Shown: in pieces, positions 16,502-24,024 of the stretch | How the letters are laid out: each line of letters begins with the position of its first letter | Numbering within the stretch: position 1 is the stretch's first letter | Virus record (IMG/VR): IMGVR_UViG_3300038954_000089 | Span: 1 to 58,938 of that record | From: a virus | Length of the DNA: 58,938 bases | Strand: one strand, 5' to 3' | Position numbers and translations under genes: made by a program | Notes under the pieces: model-generated | Told to the model about the DNA's origin: nothing | The model's input: the letters and a program-made list of their open reading frames with translations, nothing else | Database searches by the model: none

Positions 16502-16699
16502 ATGACAGACATCGAACTTATCAGGGCAATTTATTACGCCGGGTACATGCACGGATACGACCACGGCGTGGACCGCTGTACACGGCCAAGCTTGGCTATG
16601 ATTATGCCAGATGATTCATGGCGCGTGGACATCCAGCCGTTAATCGATTCCGGCGAGTTGCGGATTGACTCGCCGGAGGATTGGAGAAAGGCGTATTGA
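16502..16699 (+). CDS. Small protein, first gene of the rightward operon
   Basis: A 65-residue product starting MTDIELIRAIYYAG, with a HGYDHGVDRC segment. An AAGGAGGGGG ribosome site precedes it. As the first gene under the repressor-controlled promoter it could be an antirepressor or Cro substitute, but no motif shows this. The stop overlaps the next ATG (TGATG). Confidence 0.6.
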   Translation: MTDIELIRAIYYAGYMHGYDHGVDRCTRPSLAMIMPDDSWRVDIQPLIDSGELRIDSPEDWRKAY

Positions 16700-16842
16700 T
16701 GAAAAAAAGAAAATGGAAGCACTATAATGAGTTTAGAGACTGTGCCTACCCAGTTATGCACCTTGACAAGAAAGGCCGCTGCTGCGGTAAAAAACCAGTT
16801 TTCTATACGTGCATTCAACCAGGATGGAACGCAGATAAATAA
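16699..16842 (+). CDS. Small basic Cys-containing protein
   Basis: A 47-residue product (starts MKKRKWKHYNEF) with a CC pair and two further Cys residues. It is coupled to the preceding stop through TGATG. No family is recognised. Confidence 0.45.
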   Translation: MKKRKWKHYNEFRDCAYPVMHLDKKGRCCGKKPVFYTCIQPGWNADK

Positions 16843-16892
16843 TTGGGCGTGGTATATCGCCGCAAATGGTTTGTTTAGAAAAAAGGCTTGAT

Positions 16893-17807
16893 ATGGAAAC
16901 CATGCAAAATCAAGAGTTTGATACATTGCAAGCCACCAAAACATTTTTGAAATTCGCTTGCATGGCATTTTTCCCAATGCTGCTTGTAATTGTCATTGCC
17001 GGGATTTCCTATCAACTCATATCCGACGCCGGAGCCTTTTTCGGGGGCTGGTGGAAGGCTTTCTTTTTGGAAGCCGGGGCGCTGGCCCTGATCGCTTGGA
17101 GGCCAACGAACTGGACGAAGGTGCTTAAGGGGATTGCCCTGATTATTGCTTTTGGCCTGGTGGTTAACGCCGCCGGTATGCACGCCGCAAAACCTCACCT
17201 GGAGGACAGCGGCCTTGCAACGGTGGACCGGATGAAGCTGGAAGCCCTGGAAAGCTCCATCGAGGCGCACAGGGAAGCCGTGGCAGCCGTCAAGGGCCAA
17301 CCGCGCAACTCGGCGATGCGGGCCGGTGACCTGTCCGAAGCCATCGCGACAAGGGACGCATTTCTCGATAGCGTGGAACCGGATAAAACCGTTGTTGCAG
17401 AAAACCACATGGCAGCCGGAACCGCTATTCTTTTTCGTGCTGCGCTACAAGCAATAAACTGGCTTTTGCTGCATTGGCTTGTGTCTATAATTTCGATCAA
17501 AATGGGGAATGACCGTGAAAAGCGTATTGACGTTGCGCCAAATCCTCAACCGTCAGAAGTGAAAACCTCACCGGAACCGGAGGGAAAACCGCTTGCAAGC
17601 GCCGTCAAGTGGGATTCGGAAACACTCAAAATCCTAAGCAAGATCGAGCAAAACGGCGGTCAAATCAAGCGATTGAAGTTGCAGCAAGCGCGGATTGCCG
17701 ACACTGCCGGGCTTGACCCGAGACTGAATCAGCTTTTGGAGGCGGGGGTAATCGATCAGGAGCGGAACGGCAGATTGACCGAAACCATTTACAGGTTGAG
17801 GGGGTAA
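16893..17807 (+). CDS. Polytopic membrane protein with a C-terminal HTH-like tail
   Basis: About 304 residues from the ATG at 16893 (AAAAGG upstream); an in-frame ATG at 16866 lacks a site. Two or three hydrophobic segments lie at about residues 20-75, with another near 190-210. Between them is a helical loop with coiled-coil character. The cytoplasmic end (residues 245-304) holds ILSKIEQNGGQIKRLKL and ARIADTAGLDPRLNQLLEAG, which resembles a winged helix. It begins the membrane-protein module that runs to 23195. Function unknown. Confidence 0.65.
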   Translation: METMQNQEFDTLQATKTFLKFACMAFFPMLLVIVIAGISYQLISDAGAFFGGWWKAFFLEAGALALIAWRPTNWTKVLKGIALIIAFGLVVNAAGMHAAKPHLEDSGLATVDRMKLEALESSIEAHREAVAAVKGQPRNSAMRAGDLSEAIATRDAFLDSVEPDKTVVAENHMAAGTAILFRAALQAINWLLLHWLVSIISIKMGNDREKRIDVAPNPQPSEVKTSPEPEGKPLASAVKWDSETLKILSKIEQNGGQIKRLKLQQARIADTAGLDPRLNQLLEAGVIDQERNGRLTETIYRLRG

Positions 17808-17810
17808 TTA

Positions 17811-18056
17811 ATGGACAAGAAATATCATTGGTTTTGCCTGACATATTTTAGTGGCAGAAACGGAATCGAAATCGGAACAGCATACGTAGGCAACATAAAA
17901 AAGGGTGTGCCCCGGAAACAAATCGACGAATCTAAAGAACCTGCACGGGTTTCAAAAGATGCTGCATTAATTGCGTGTTCATATCTTGGTTATATGACAA
18001 GGGATCAATTTGAATATGGCGATGAATTTGCCGAAGAGGTAGGCGATGGACAATAG
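17811..18056 (+). CDS. Small protein of unknown function
   Basis: An 81-residue product with a WFCLTYFSGRNGIEIG start and an acidic end. It starts 4 bases after the membrane gene stop and overlaps the next start. No family is recognised. Confidence 0.55.
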   Translation: MDKKYHWFCLTYFSGRNGIEIGTAYVGNIKKGVPRKQIDESKEPARVSKDAALIACSYLGYMTRDQFEYGDEFAEEVGDGQ

Positions 18057-18276
18057 GACACCATTTTTAAAGGGCCTGCGCGACTTGCTCGAAAAACACG
18101 GAGCGGAAATTACGTGCGATGACCACTGGGAAGGATACGCCGAATGTGGCCGAGATATCCGCATCACGGTTGAATTCGATGATCACAACATACCGGATAT
18201 AGACTTCGGATCATATATAGACTCAAAAAGTGTCGAACGGATCGCCAGTACAATTCATAGGATGAGGAGTAATTAG
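18046..18276 (+). CDS. Small protein of unknown function
   Basis: A 76-residue alpha/beta product with FLKGLRDLLEKHGAEITCDD and RDIRITVEFDD segments. It overlaps the previous gene by 11 bases, with an AGAGGTAGGCG ribosome site inside it. No family is recognised. Confidence 0.6.
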   Translation: MDNRTPFLKGLRDLLEKHGAEITCDDHWEGYAECGRDIRITVEFDDHNIPDIDFGSYIDSKSVERIASTIHRMRSN

Positions 18277-18281
18277 ACACT

Positions 18282-18461
18282 ATGGATGCAGATAAGGTTT
18301 TAAAATCTCTCAAACAAATGCATGAAGTTCAAGATGAACTGGAATATTATGTCATGACAAATACGGTGATGTCTACTAAGGGGTTGATGGACATGGCCAA
18401 AAAGTTGCGTGAAGTAGAATCAAAAATAATGGCACTTTACAAGAGGGAATTATTGAGGTGA
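18282..18461 (+). CDS. Small coiled-coil protein
   Basis: A 59-residue, Met- and Lys-rich helical product (KSLKQMHEVQDELEYYV). GAGGAG lies upstream. Its last codons form the GAGGTGATAAT ribosome site of the next gene. No family is recognised. Confidence 0.5.
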   Translation: MDADKVLKSLKQMHEVQDELEYYVMTNTVMSTKGLMDMAKKLREVESKIMALYKRELLR

Positions 18462-18465
18462 TAAT

Positions 18466-18708
18466 ATGAACGAATACGATAAACATCGAAATCAACTGCT
18501 TGAAAACATCTCACATGATGTCTGGGGTGCTGCACAATTATTGCCAGGTGAAGGGGTGGAGGATGGAGTAGCGCGAATAATGAATACATTGGATGGTTAC
18601 ATCACCCTGTTTGAATTCGCGATCAGAATAAAAGCCACGAAAGAGGGTGGCGAAATGATGAACGCGTTAAATGACGCGCTGAATGGCGACCGGTCAAAAA
18701 ATGGCTGA
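18466..18708 (+). CDS. Small helical protein of unknown function
   Basis: An 80-residue helical, acidic product with a GAGGTGATAAT site. It overlaps the next gene by 26 bases. No family is recognised. Confidence 0.55.
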   Translation: MNEYDKHRNQLLENISHDVWGAAQLLPGEGVEDGVARIMNTLDGYITLFEFAIRIKATKEGGEMMNALNDALNGDRSKNG

Positions 18709-19099
18709 ATCTGGCTATGTGTATGTCATCTATGACCCCGACGTTCCGGCGGTCAAGATTGGCAAAGCGAAGGACGTTCAACGTCGCCTAAAAACATTTT
18801 TGACGGCGAACTACAATTTGGAATTGATCGGCGTCTTGCCGGGATACACGAAGCTGGAAAAAGAGCTACATCGACGCTTTGAATGGGCGAAAATTGACCG
18901 GGAGTGGTTTCACCCGGTCCCTGAGATTCTCGCAATCGCCCGGAGCGGGCAACATCAACCCAAAGCACGGCCGCCGCGAAGGGAGGCGCGGCGGTCAAAA
19001 CCAAAGCGGAGGCAGGCAAGCGATTCAAACGTTCGATATTTTATCGCATTATTGGTTATCGCTTGGGTTGTTTTTGTGATTTCAAATTTGAGAGGTTGA
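18683..19099 (+). CDS. T5orf172/GIY-YIG-like protein with a C-terminal membrane anchor
   Basis: The 138-residue protein has a T5orf172 domain (GIY-YIG superfamily) at about residues 10-95: GYVYVIYD, VKIGKAKDVQRRL, an LEKELHRRF segment and EWFHP. A basic Pro/Arg stretch follows, then one hydrophobic helix at the end (IALLVIAWVVFVIS). A tail-anchored nuclease-like domain is unusual. The start could be the ATG at 18683 or 18701. A second T5orf172 protein lies at 23400. Confidence 0.75.
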   Translation: MATGQKMAESGYVYVIYDPDVPAVKIGKAKDVQRRLKTFLTANYNLELIGVLPGYTKLEKELHRRFEWAKIDREWFHPVPEILAIARSGQHQPKARPPRREARRSKPKRRQASDSNVRYFIALLVIAWVVFVISNLRG

Positions 19100-19101
19100 A
19101 T

Positions 19102-19317
19102 ATGGTAGCCGAGAAAGATACCGGAATCACAAAGTACCAAATAAAAAAAGATAGGCCGTGGAACGAATACCCCATAGGAACGAAAGCCTACGCTTTTAAT
19201 GGAGGTTACTGGGAAAGAGTAAGGCTCGGATAGAAATGGTGCACAGGCGCGACGTTTCCAACCCCCGGTGGTGATGCAATTGGCGCGTGTATTGAACTTC
19301 CGGTAGAAGAAAAGTAG
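19102..19317 (+). pseudogene. Small phage protein split by an in-frame amber codon
   Basis: The ATG at 19102 opens a frame with YPIGTKAYAFNGGYWERV that stops at TAG 19231-19233. It then continues in frame with KWCTGATFPTPGGDA to TAG 19315-19317. To my recollection this protein type has Trp at the TAG position (a GWKW motif), so TGG to TAG is the simplest change. Reading through gives 72 codons. Other genes here end in TAG, so general recoding is unlikely; suppression or a dead gene remain. Confidence 0.55.
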
Positions 19318-19368
19318 AAATCCGTTGACAACCAACCGGCACAACCAAAATCAAATGGAGGATTTGCA

Positions 19369-19719
19369 ATGTCATGGCTCACCTATTTTGAATCGGCAAT
19401 CACCCAGACCGCCGACACCGGTTCTGGCGCTAACACTGATTTTAATCTTTCGGATGTAGATCCCACCGAATACCCCGGATTCCATGCGGCAGCACAACGG
19501 GAAGGGTGGGACAACCTGTCCCCGGAGAACCGGGCCGAAGTGGTGGACCGTTTCGTCAACGCCGAGGTGGGCGCCACCTTGACCAGGGCCGCCGAAAGGC
19601 ATGGCTACGATGAACAGGAGGTGCTCGATCATTACGGATACGCCCCGCAGAGGGGCTCTACCGAAAAACCGACCACAATGGGGCCGTTCGATTGGTTGAT
19701 TAAAAAACTTTTTTTCTGA
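19369..19719 (+). CDS. Soluble helical protein of unknown function
   Basis: A 116-residue acidic product with an EYPGFHAAAQREGWDNLSP segment and a VLDHYGYAP segment. TGGAGGA lies upstream. Its stop overlaps the next start (TGATG). It lies inside the membrane-protein module. No family is recognised. Confidence 0.6.
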   Translation: MSWLTYFESAITQTADTGSGANTDFNLSDVDPTEYPGFHAAAQREGWDNLSPENRAEVVDRFVNAEVGATLTRAAERHGYDEQEVLDHYGYAPQRGSTEKPTTMGPFDWLIKKLFF

Positions 19720-19892
19720 TGGATTTCTTTGAAGAAATTTGTTGGGTCACCACCGGGATCATCGCCGGTCTGGGATTTAGCGCGGTCTGGGGCGCCCCGC
19801 CGGTAACATGGGCTCTGGCGGGGGTCGCCCTCTTCGCCCTGCTGGCAGGAACCGGGGCGCTGATTATCGCCGTAAGGAAATTTTCAAAATGA
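19719..19892 (+). CDS. Small membrane protein with two predicted helices
   Basis: A 57-residue product with two hydrophobic helices (about residues 9-25 and 30-52) and a basic end (RKFSK). Coupled by TGATG upstream and by ATGA to the next gene. Confidence 0.6.
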   Translation: MDFFEEICWVTTGIIAGLGFSAVWGAPPVTWALAGVALFALLAGTGALIIAVRKFSK

Positions 19893-20269
19893 AAGAGAAT
19901 ATACTGATTTTATCAATCTTTATAGCTTGTGCCTTCAGCGGCGGGGTTATGGTGGCCGGTGGCCTGCTGCCTGCCACGGTCTGGTATTGGCTGATCGGGG
20001 GTGGGGTGCTGGTCGCCGTAATGGCTTTGTTCATCGGGGGTCTTTTGGGTGTGGTCTGGCTGACGAGGCCAAGGCGCCAGCAGCAGGAACATGTTGACCC
20101 ATGGCGAGAGTACCGCCCAACAACAGATCGGGCCTTACAGGGGCACTCCGGCCGCCCTGCGGTCTGGTTTAGTGCCAATGGCCGTCAACAGATCGACCAC
20201 CAGCAACATGAGCAATTATCCGTCTACCAGCCGAAGGGGGGCGCATTGTGTCGAAGAGATCGGAGTTGA
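19889..20269 (+). CDS. Membrane protein with two N-terminal helices and a Gln-rich tail
   Basis: A 126-residue product with hydrophobic helices at about 5-28 and 33-58, followed by a soluble tail rich in Gln, Arg and His. The start is fixed by ATGA overlap. The tail overlaps the small GTG-start gene at 20248. No family is recognised. Confidence 0.6.
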   Translation: MKENILILSIFIACAFSGGVMVAGGLLPATVWYWLIGGGVLVAVMALFIGGLLGVVWLTRPRRQQQEHVDPWREYRPTTDRALQGHSGRPAVWFSANGRQQIDHQQHEQLSVYQPKGGALCRRDRS

Positions 20270-20361
20270 CAAAACTCGAAAAGGCCATTGGCGCCGTATA
20301 CCTTACGTTGACCATTGTCTGCTGCTTGGTCTGGGCATGTCTGTTCATCTATCACTTTTAA
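20248..20361 (+). CDS. 37-residue single-span membrane protein (GTG start)
   Basis: A short charged start (SKRSELTKLEKAIG) precedes one hydrophobic helix rich in Cys and Leu (TLTIVCCLVWACLFIY). A GAAGGGGGG ribosome site supports the GTG at 20248. The stop at 20359 is followed directly by the AAAGGAGG of the next gene. Confidence 0.55.
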   Translation: MSKRSELTKLEKAIGAVYLTLTIVCCLVWACLFIYHF

Positions 20362-20372
20362 AAGGAGGAAAT

Positions 20373-20945
20373 ATGTTACACCCACTGCACCCCAAACGAT
20401 TGATTTGGCTGATAATCGCCATTGCTTGTGCGGCCATGGCTGTTCACCTGGCGGTGGGCCTGGCCGCTGACCTTCACAACGAGGCTTATCTCATCGATGA
20501 CAGGATTTCAGAAGGTGAAAAGGGATGGGATCTGGAGATATACGATGGGCGATACATTGCTTTTGTTTTCGCCTTCCCAGACCGGCTTGTCCGAAATTAT
20601 GGCGAGAAGGTAGAGGGTGTACCCAAGGGGTGGAAATACGAGCGCAAGATTGACGTGCTGACATATTGCTCTATACAAGAGGCGGTTGATGTTTTTCTCG
20701 ACGTTGCAAACGAAAATAACCCAAAATTCAAGATAGTTGATGGCCAAAACTCGCCATCAAATCACCGTCATTTTGGCATAGAAGTATGGGACCCTGGTAG
20801 TGGTTTATTAGTTGTGGAAATTGATTTTATCGGCAACCGGGCCGACGTGCAGATTCATAACGGGTATCAAACCACGGGTAGAACTGAGGCATTTCTCAGT
20901 GCCCTGAAGGCAACTATCCGAAACCGAAAAATCATAAAGGGGTGA
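20373..20945 (+). CDS. Membrane-anchored protein with an exported or soluble alpha/beta domain
   Basis: A 190-residue product from the ATG at 20373 (AAAGGAGG). One hydrophobic helix at residues 10-32 is followed by a 155-residue domain with IYDGRYIAFVFAFPD and LVVEIDFIGNRADVQI. The helix may be an uncleaved signal anchor, placing the domain in the periplasm. No family is recognised. Confidence 0.65.
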   Translation: MLHPLHPKRLIWLIIAIACAAMAVHLAVGLAADLHNEAYLIDDRISEGEKGWDLEIYDGRYIAFVFAFPDRLVRNYGEKVEGVPKGWKYERKIDVLTYCSIQEAVDVFLDVANENNPKFKIVDGQNSPSNHRHFGIEVWDPGSGLLVVEIDFIGNRADVQIHNGYQTTGRTEAFLSALKATIRNRKIIKG

Positions 20946-20948
20946 GCC

Positions 20949-21554
20949 ATGCAAACATTGAGAAACGAACGGGGTTTTATACAATGGATACCCTTGGTGA
21001 TCTGTATTTTGCTCGTCCTGTACGTCGGCGGCATGTTGGCCTGGGATAAAGTGGCCACGTGGGCGCGCCACCGTGAGCTGATCGCCGAGCACCGCGCAAA
21101 ACAGGCAGCGGCCATCGAGGAGAAACGAATAGCCGCCGAGCAGGAAACTGCCCAAAAGCAGATCGAATCGATGCAAGCTGCTTATCAAGATCAGGCAGAG
21201 ATCAACCGCCGGCTGATCGATGAGAATGCCAAAACCGCCGACCGCATAGCAACCGCTCACGAGCAGGCCGCCGATGAGATCGCAACCAGCCACCGAAACA
21301 TGGCCGACATGATGCTGCAATGGGCCGACAGGGGGCAGAACGGCCTATCCCTTGGGGTTGCTTACCTGCTTGGCGCCGTTGCTCTGGTGGCTATTATGGG
21401 GCTGGTGGCCACAGTGTTTTTCGTTCTTCGGCAGGGTGCGAAACATGAGGGGCCGACGATCATTCAAATCGATGGCCAGCCTGTAACGGGCCGAATTGCC
21501 AGTGGGGCCGACGTTTACAAACTGATAGAACATAGAAAGGAATCAATGCGATGA
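20949..21554 (+). CDS. Two-span membrane protein with a long coiled coil
   Basis: The 201-residue protein has a helix at about residues 12-31, a coiled coil at 35-125 rich in Ala, Glu and Gln (EKRIAAEQETAQKQIESM), a second helix at about 135-160, and a cytoplasmic end. The start RNERGFIQWIP resembles a prepilin cleavage site, but with only one example this is weak. It overlaps the next gene by ATGA. The shape recalls scaffold proteins of envelope-spanning machines. Confidence 0.65.
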   Translation: MQTLRNERGFIQWIPLVICILLVLYVGGMLAWDKVATWARHRELIAEHRAKQAAAIEEKRIAAEQETAQKQIESMQAAYQDQAEINRRLIDENAKTADRIATAHEQAADEIATSHRNMADMMLQWADRGQNGLSLGVAYLLGAVALVAIMGLVATVFFVLRQGAKHEGPTIIQIDGQPVTGRIASGADVYKLIEHRKESMR

Positions 21555-21904
21555 ATAGAAATAATCGATATGACGATCTTATGAGAGCTTTGGTGCCGCA
21601 GCAGGGTGGACCGCAGCAAGGCCACCAGCCGGCCGGACATCAACCAATGGCAGCATATCCGGTTTATCCGCCGGGGCCGATGCCGTACCAGCAGCAACCG
21701 CCATATTACGTTGGGTCCGCACCTATTCAGCAGCAGCCTATGCCGTACCAGCAACTGCAGCCGACATATCCCGACACTGCACCGATGCTCCCCAGACAAC
21801 CGCAGCAACCCCGGAAACAGGGTCCTTCGGCGATAGATACAGCGGCTGTGATCTTTTGTGTAGCTTGTGTCCTGATCTTTTTGGCTGCGATGCTACCGCA
21901 GTAA
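21551..21904 (+). CDS. Pro/Gln-rich tail-anchored protein
   Basis: A 117-residue product. Residues 15-85 are a disordered Pro/Gln/Tyr-rich region with repeats such as PMPYQQQPPYY and PMPYQQLQPTY. One hydrophobic helix at about 93-114 ends the protein. The start is fixed by ATGA overlap. Pro-rich, membrane-tethered segments often bridge partners in envelope complexes. Family unknown. Confidence 0.6.
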   Translation: MNRNNRYDDLMRALVPQQGGPQQGHQPAGHQPMAAYPVYPPGPMPYQQQPPYYVGSAPIQQQPMPYQQLQPTYPDTAPMLPRQPQQPRKQGPSAIDTAAVIFCVACVLIFLAAMLPQ

Positions 21905-21914
21905 AGGTGATGAT

Positions 21915-23195
21915 ATGATTGGGAAAATAGCCAAAATGTTTTTGGTAGGCGGTATGGGCCTTTTTCTGTTGCTGACGGCCTGCTTCGCCCTGGCCGGGGT
22001 CTCCTGGGGCATGAATGGCGTGGTGGTCTCCATCGCGGCGCTGATCGCCGTGGGCCTGGTGGGGACCGTCATCTTGATTTGGATCCTAGGCGCGGCGGAG
22101 AGCCTGTTTCTCCGGTTCGCCCTCGTATGGCAAGCTCTTCGGAGAATCCGGGCAGAGACCGAAAAACAGGAATTCGCGGCAGACTATTATCAGATCAATC
22201 ATCCCGTGGCTGGCGCCGTGGCCGTGGATCGCAACGGGCGGATGATTAGATTGGACCCGGCGGCATCAAAACCGAAAGATTCTCCGGTACCAGAACAGGA
22301 GCCGGAGGACGACGGGCCGGAAATCGCCGGGCCTCTGCTGCCTATTCTGGAGGGGATGAGCAGGATTCTCTTGATAGGCGGCATGGGGGCCGGGAAAACT
22401 GAGCTGCTCCGGCATCTGGCGTGGGCGAAAGCCCAACAGGACGGACATGTCATAATTTGCGATTCACACGCAAGCCCAACAACTTGGCCTAATTTCGTTC
22501 AAGTCGCTGGAATCGGACGGAATTATGAGGAAATCGAGGGGGCTGTCAATTACGTTTGCGAAGAGCTTGACAACCGGTATAAACTCCGCGCAAGCGGCGA
22601 GCAAAAACGATTTGAACAGTTGACGCTCGTGGTTGACGAGCTATTTGTTCTCAATCAATTCTGTGACTTGCGGCAACAATTCAAGTCCCTGCTGGCCGAA
22701 AGCCGCAAGGTCAATATCGGCCTGATCGTCGCCGGGCAGTCGGATCGGGCCGGGGCGCTAGGTTTGACCGGGAACAAGGATCTTGTGGCCGGATTCGAAG
22801 CGTGTGTCTACCTTGAGCGCCTCGACAATGGGCAACGGGTGGGATTTATCCGAAGCAGCAACCGGCGAGACGGGAAATATTATCTGCATCCGGGGCCGTT
22901 CCGGGGGCGTGGTGGGGGCGCTTCGGGGCGGTGGAGTGGGGAAGGGGGTAGGGGCAATAACACACACACACACACAAATAGAAAACAAGGATTTGGAACA
23001 GAAAATGAGCCATTCAGTCCGTGTGTGTATGTACCCATGACAGATATTGACGCAGACGGAAGAAACGCGGAAATAATTGAACAGTACAGACAAGGAAATT
23101 CAATATCAGCTATCATGAAAAAAGTTTTCGGCCATAGGGGGGGCGCACAAGCAGACCAAATTAAAAACATTTTGAGACGATACGGGATAGCATAA
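21915..23195 (+). CDS. Membrane-anchored FtsK/HerA-like ATPase with a C-terminal HTH-like domain
   Basis: The 426-residue protein has two hydrophobic helices at residues 8-60 and a P-loop NTPase at about 145-320, with Walker A GGMGAGKT near residue 155 and Walker B TLVVDELFVL. Later come VGLIVAGQSDRAG (sensor-like) and a Gly/Arg-rich linker containing a (CA)8 tract. The last 50 residues (DGRNAEIIEQYRQGNSISAI and on) match the end of the 23400 protein and resemble a resolvase HTH. The architecture recalls FtsK, TraD or Zot-type motors at the membrane. The substrate is unknown, DNA being the first guess. Confidence 0.75.
   Translation: MIGKIAKMFLVGGMGLFLLLTACFALAGVSWGMNGVVVSIAALIAVGLVGTVILIWILGAAESLFLRFALVWQALRRIRAETEKQEFAADYYQINHPVAGAVAVDRNGRMIRLDPAASKPKDSPVPEQEPEDDGPEIAGPLLPILEGMSRILLIGGMGAGKTELLRHLAWAKAQQDGHVIICDSHASPTTWPNFVQVAGIGRNYEEIEGAVNYVCEELDNRYKLRASGEQKRFEQLTLVVDELFVLNQFCDLRQQFKSLLAESRKVNIGLIVAGQSDRAGALGLTGNKDLVAGFEACVYLERLDNGQRVGFIRSSNRRDGKYYLHPGPFRGRGGGASGRWSGEGGRGNNTHTHTNRKQGFGTENEPFSPCVYVPMTDIDADGRNAEIIEQYRQGNSISAIMKKVFGHRGGAQADQIKNILRRYGIA
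22960..22976 (+). repeat. (CA)8 dinucleotide tract inside the ATPase gene
   Basis: A-(CA)8 in the linker between the ATPase domain and the C-terminal domain, encoding a Thr-His alternation. Loss or gain of one unit would shift the frame and remove the C-terminal domain. The DNA just upstream is a G-rich low-complexity stretch. Confidence 0.85.
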
Positions 23196-23206
23196 TTTTA
23201 TATCTC

Positions 23207-23235
23207 TTGACATATCTTTACATATATGATAAGGA
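23207..23235 (+). promoter_or_regulatory. Possible promoter before 23242
   Basis: TTGACA (23207-23212) with a 17-base spacer and a poor -10 (TAAGGA, 23230-23235). TATGAT occurs at 23225 but only 12 bases after the -35. Confidence 0.35.
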
Positions 23236-23241
23236 CTACCC

Positions 23242-23460
23242 ATGAAAGACGTTAAGGTAACGAGATCGATCAGGCCGGATCATAAGGACATCGGAGGCGT
23301 TCAAAAAGTATTCGGAGATAGTCTCGTAAAGGTTCGCTATTATCTCAACACGGCTACAGGCGAACGATGGAAAACTGTAGAGCTTTTATGGGAGGATCAA
23401 TGGAAGGATATGTCTACATCATGTCAAATGAATCCTACAAAGATGGAATCTACAAAATAG
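23242..23460 (+). CDS. Small protein overlapping the second T5orf172 gene
   Basis: A 72-residue product. Residues 1-54 read as a coherent beta-like protein (LVKVRYYLNTATGERWKTVE). The last part lies in the 61-base overlap with the next gene and is Ser/Thr/Met-rich, probably constrained by the other frame. It starts right after the promoter-like box. Confidence 0.5.
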   Translation: MKDVKVTRSIRPDHKDIGGVQKVFGDSLVKVRYYLNTATGERWKTVELLWEDQWKDMSTSCQMNPTKMESTK

Positions 23461-23996
23461 GGTTCACGAAAAACCACCCAGAGCAACGGGCGCAAGAGCT
23501 TTACCAGGCAACCGGAGTCCCGACAGAATTCAAAGTTGAATTTTTTACTCCATGTACCGATATGACAATGTGCGAAAATATCATCCATTCATGGCTTTAC
23601 CGATACAGAATGAACGGCAAGCGGGAGTTTTTCGAGATCGATATTGACCGCGCAATAGACTTGTTAATAAGAGCCGCTGAATATCAAGCCACAATTGGAA
23701 CCAACCAAATGTTGAAACGCATGCTTGATAATGAAGATGATGTATGTCTTACAGAGGGCGAGGTACAAATGGAATCAGAAGATGAGGAATTCGATTCAAA
23801 TGAAAAGCCTGAACTAACAATATCTGGTTTGGTATGCATGAACGACGTGGACGCCACCGGAAGGGATGCCGAGATCATCCAGATGTATCGAAACGGGGAA
23901 ACCGTATCGGCGATTAGAAAAAAGGTCTATGGCCAGTCCGGGGGGAAATACATCGAGCTGATTCGTGGCGTTTTGTATCGCTACGGGGTCGCATGA
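23400..23996 (+). CDS. T5orf172/GIY-YIG-like protein with the ATPase-type C-terminal domain
   Basis: A 198-residue product from the ATG at 23400 (GGGAGGATCA site). The T5orf172 domain covers about residues 1-95 (YVYIMSN, IYKIGFTKNHPEQRAQEL, CENIIHSWLY, REFFEI). An acidic linker follows. Residues about 145-198 (TGRDAEIIQMYRNGETVSAI and on) match the end of the ATPase at 21915, including the YRYGVA/RRYGIA finish. The two proteins may bind the same DNA site or partner. Confidence 0.75.
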   Translation: MEGYVYIMSNESYKDGIYKIGFTKNHPEQRAQELYQATGVPTEFKVEFFTPCTDMTMCENIIHSWLYRYRMNGKREFFEIDIDRAIDLLIRAAEYQATIGTNQMLKRMLDNEDDVCLTEGEVQMESEDEEFDSNEKPELTISGLVCMNDVDATGRDAEIIQMYRNGETVSAIRKKVYGQSGGKYIELIRGVLYRYGVA

Positions 23997-24024
23997 TGCC
24001 CAAAAAAGAAACAAAAAAGCTGCT

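Noticed and set aside
20949-21554. Type IV prepilin
   Set aside because: RGFIQWIP at the N-terminus resembles a prepilin site, but a second membrane helix, a long coiled coil and no peptidase nearby argue against it.
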